From an uncultured Lachnospiraceae bacterium (GTDB lineage: Bacteria; Bacillota; Clostridia; Lachnospirales; Lachnospiraceae): a stretch of DNA of 46,914 nt. Positions 44,772-46,914 of the stretch are shown one piece after another. The notes under the pieces are model-generated. The model saw only the letters and a program-made list of their open reading frames with translations. It was not told the DNA's origin and did not search any database. Location of the stretch: NCBI GenBank assembly GCA_948473115.1, contig CAOKWI010000030.1, positions 1-46,914 of the forward strand. Reading direction: 5' to 3'. Each line of letters starts with the position of its first letter. The stretch's first letter is position 1. The position numbers were made by a program, and so were the translations under genes.

Positions 44772-46199
44772 ATGTCAGATATTGCAAAGAAACCGATTAA
44801 AATTACGGAAACCATACTGCGTGACGCTCACCAGTCCCTGATCGCGACCAGAATGCCTACCGAGTTCATGCTTCCCATTGTAGATAAGATGAATAAGGTG
44901 GGATATCATTCCGTGGAGTGCTGGGGCGGCGCCACCTTTGACGCTTCCCTGCGTTTCCTGAAGGAAGATCCCTGGGACAGACTCCGTAAGCTGCGTGACG
45001 GCTTCAAGAATACGAAGCTGCAGATGCTGTTCCGCGGACAGAACATTCTCGGCTACAGGCCTTATGCGGACGACGTGGTGGACGCTTTCGTGCAGAAGTC
45101 TATCTCAAACGGTATTGATATCATCCGTATTTTTGACTGTCTGAACTATCTGCCCAATTTGCAGGAGGCGGTCAATGCCACCAACAGAATGAAACAGCAG
45201 GAGGGCAGAGGCCACGCGCAGGTTGCACTGTCCTACACCCTGGGCGACGCCTATACGCTGGAGTACTGGGCGGACACGGCGAAGAAAATCGAGGAGATGG
45301 GAGCGGATTCCATCTGCATCAAGGACATGGCGGGTCTGCTGGTTCCCTACAAGGCGAGCGAGCTGATCAAGGCCATGAAGGAGAATACCAAGCTTCCTAT
45401 CCAGCTGCATACGCACTATACCTCCGGCGTGGCCGGCATGACCTATTTGAAGGCTGTGGAAGCGGGAGTGGATGTGATCGATACCGCCATGAGTCCCTTT
45501 GCAATGGGCACGTCACAGCCTGCTACTGAGGTGATGGTGGAGACCTTTAAGGGTACGCCTTACGATACCGGCTTTGACCAGAACCTGCTGGCGGAGATCG
45601 CGGATTACTTCCGTCCCTACAGGGATGAGTGCCTGAAGAACGGTCTGCTGAATCCCAGGGTGATGGGCGTTGATATCAAGACTCTGCTGTATCAGGTACC
45701 CGGCGGCATGCTTTCCAATATGGTGAGCCAGCTGAAGGAGCAGAATGCGGAAGACAAGTACTATGATGTGCTGAAGGAGATTCCTCAGGTTCGTAAGGAT
45801 CTGGGCGAGCCTCCCCTGGTTACCCCTTCTTCCCAGATCGTCGGCACTCAGGCAGTGTTCAATGTATTGATGGGCGAAAGATATAAGATGGCTACCAAGG
45901 AGACCAAGGCGGTTCTCCGCGGTGAGTACGGCCAGACAGTCAAGCCCATGAGCCAGGAGATCATCGACAAGGTTATCCCCGGAGAGACCAGGCTGACAGG
46001 CCGCTTCGCGGACACGCTGCCCAGCGAGATGGATAAGCTGGAGAGCGAGATGAAGGAGTGGAAGCAGCAGGACGAGGATGTGCTTTCCTACGCGCTGTTC
46101 CCCCAGGTTGCAACAGACTTCTTCAAGTATCGTCAGGCACAGCAGGATAAGGTCGATATGACCCAGGCGGACACGAAGAACGGGGCGTATCCTGTGTAG
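44772..46199 (+). CDS. oadA: Carboxyltransferase subunit of the pyruvate carboxylase/oxaloacetate decarboxylase type
   Basis: A 475-residue TIM-barrel carboxyltransferase. ETILRDAHQSLIATRM holds the metal-binding Asp, CIKDMAGLL the Lys that becomes carbamylated or lines the site, and QLHTHYTSGVAG the metal His pair. The biotin domain that usually ends OadA is absent; the biotin carrier gene upstream would serve instead. The reaction is oxaloacetate to pyruvate plus carboxybiotin, or its reverse. GGAGG before the ATG. Confidence 0.92.
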   Translation: MSDIAKKPIKITETILRDAHQSLIATRMPTEFMLPIVDKMNKVGYHSVECWGGATFDASLRFLKEDPWDRLRKLRDGFKNTKLQMLFRGQNILGYRPYADDVVDAFVQKSISNGIDIIRIFDCLNYLPNLQEAVNATNRMKQQEGRGHAQVALSYTLGDAYTLEYWADTAKKIEEMGADSICIKDMAGLLVPYKASELIKAMKENTKLPIQLHTHYTSGVAGMTYLKAVEAGVDVIDTAMSPFAMGTSQPATEVMVETFKGTPYDTGFDQNLLAEIADYFRPYRDECLKNGLLNPRVMGVDIKTLLYQVPGGMLSNMVSQLKEQNAEDKYYDVLKEIPQVRKDLGEPPLVTPSSQIVGTQAVFNVLMGERYKMATKETKAVLRGEYGQTVKPMSQEIIDKVIPGETRLTGRFADTLPSEMDKLESEMKEWKQQDEDVLSYALFPQVATDFFKYRQAQQDKVDMTQADTKNGAYPV

Positions 46200-46239
46200 G
46201 TTCGTGCAGGTTTTATCAGGCATTTCTGAAAATGATAAA

Positions 46240-46272
46240 AGCAGCATCGGGAAATTTCCTGATGCTGTTTTT
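46240..46272 (+). terminator. Terminator of the decarboxylase operon
   Basis: GCAGCATC, then GGGAAATTTCC, then GATGCTGTTTTT: a stem of about 13 base pairs followed by T5. Confidence 0.85.
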
Positions 46273-46316
46273 AAATACACTGAAAAGGAGTGTGCCGCAA
46301 TCACGCCGGCCTAAAA

Positions 46317-46530
46317 CGAAATTTTGCCACCTGTACGGTTGCAATCCAATGCCCCGTCTGCATGCCATTTATGGCAGTGCAGACGGGGTGTTGGATTAGC
46401 AACCTACTTCCAAATGAACAAAACGCGGATGCGCAAGCAGACGCAGGAGCGCGTAAGCGCGGGTTTTGTGAATGTGGAAGTTAGGTTGGATGCTCCTTGG
46501 AGCGTCCAACCGTACAGGTGGAAATTTTGT
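46317..46530. other. Highly structured non-coding element, four-helix junction
   Basis: Closing stem: CCACCTGTACGGTTG (46327-46341) with CAACCGTACAGGTGG (46507-46521), extended by AT-rich pairing. Inside are three hairpins: 46341-46400 (CCCCGTCTGCA / TGCAGACGGGG with tip TGCCAT-TT-ATGGCA), 46401-46487 (AACCTA-CTTCCA / TGGAAG-T-TAGGTT, plus CAAAAC-rich inner stem) and 46487-46508 (TGGATGCTCC-TT-GGAGCGTCCA). No coding sequence. It could be an RNA or a composite foldback element. Confidence 0.6.
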
Positions 46531-46760
46531 AACAGTTCAGCCCCGATAGTGCCAGGCAAATTGGGGGTGGGGAGGAAGGGACGGCGCGGGGGAGACAGGG
46601 GTACTTTCTGCGACGGCTCGATAGGCGTTCCGATGAGCCTTATGCACGGCAAGGTTCTCAAAGAGGGGTGTTTACACACCCTCTTGGGCTCACCTCGCCG
46701 AAGTCTCCTCTCCACATCTCACTCACGCCGCAGAAAGTATCCCTGTCTCCCCCGCGCCTG
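46529..46760. repeat. Long foldback element
   Basis: A left part shared with 34012 (GTAACAGTTCAGCCCC, TGCCAGGC, ACGGCGCGGGGGAG) leads into a 30-base arm 46583-46612, inverted at 46729-46758 with only one G-T pair. The centre has GGCTC/GAGCC (46615-46639) and AAGAGGGGTGT / ACACCCTCTT (46661-46685). The remaining 46761-46914 is AT-rich with nothing I can identify. Confidence 0.7.
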
Positions 46761-46914
46761 TTTCCTGCAAGTTTTAATATACTTGAGAATTGAAAGTTTC
46801 TTTTATACAATTTTAAGAATATTCCAATTATATAGGCGAAAATATGTTGAATTTCTTTGCATCTTGATTCATACGATATTTGCCAGAAAGGATTGGCTTT
46901 TGTCCATGCAGGCA

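Overview
The window looks like a chromosome segment of a strictly anaerobic Clostridia member, most likely Lachnospiraceae. Reasons: moderate GC, strong AGGAGG ribosome sites, bS21, the era-yqzL-recO order, scpA-scpB beside D-Ala-D-Ala carboxypeptidases, an eukaryote-like GlyRS and a Na+-translocating decarboxylase operon. Genus cannot be read from the sequence alone.

Left accessory region (1-18.5 kb). Secreted lipoproteins (DUF4349, a duplicated-domain lipoprotein, DUF362), an XRE regulator, two separate BlaI/M56 (BlaR1-like) sensor pairs with different operator sequences, a GNAT acetyltransferase behind a Phd-type antitoxin reading frame, a MerR/GyrI regulator, a Uma2-type nuclease, a cytoplasmic chemoreceptor fused to PilZ, two small DNA- or metal-binding proteins, DUF4230-like remnants, a Fic protein, and MNT/HEPN and YafQ remnants. 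Decay is concentrated here: six reading frames are each restored by one added base, five of them in a G or C run.

Central housekeeping region (18.5-40.5 kb). era, a YqzL-like protein, recO, a lipoprotein, glyS behind a structured leader, a J-like TPR protein next to an HscC-type Hsp70, an MBOAT/SGNH acyl-transfer pair, alaS (perfect consensus promoter), rpsU, a CmpB-type membrane protein, two D-Ala-D-Ala carboxypeptidases, a membrane metallophosphoesterase, and scpA/scpB. All are intact.

Right metabolic operon (40.6-46.2 kb). A carboxyltransferase (MmdA-like), an OadG-like lipoprotein, a biotin carrier, the OadB Na+ channel subunit and a second carboxyltransferase (OadA/PycB-like) sit in one direction. 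Two carboxyltransferases sharing one biotin carrier could work as a transcarboxylase (methylmalonyl-CoA plus pyruvate to propionyl-CoA plus oxaloacetate) coupled to Na+ export.

Non-coding layer. The intergenic spaces hold several families of small foldback elements: long imperfect hairpins at 5075-5234, 35049-35272 and 46583-46758, a four-helix junction at 46317-46530, a REP-like element that interrupts uma2 and recurs between scpA and scpB, and short shared motifs. Two elements share a core but have unrelated, internally complementary arms, and in one the arm includes the 3' end of the adjacent gene. This is the most unusual signal I see.
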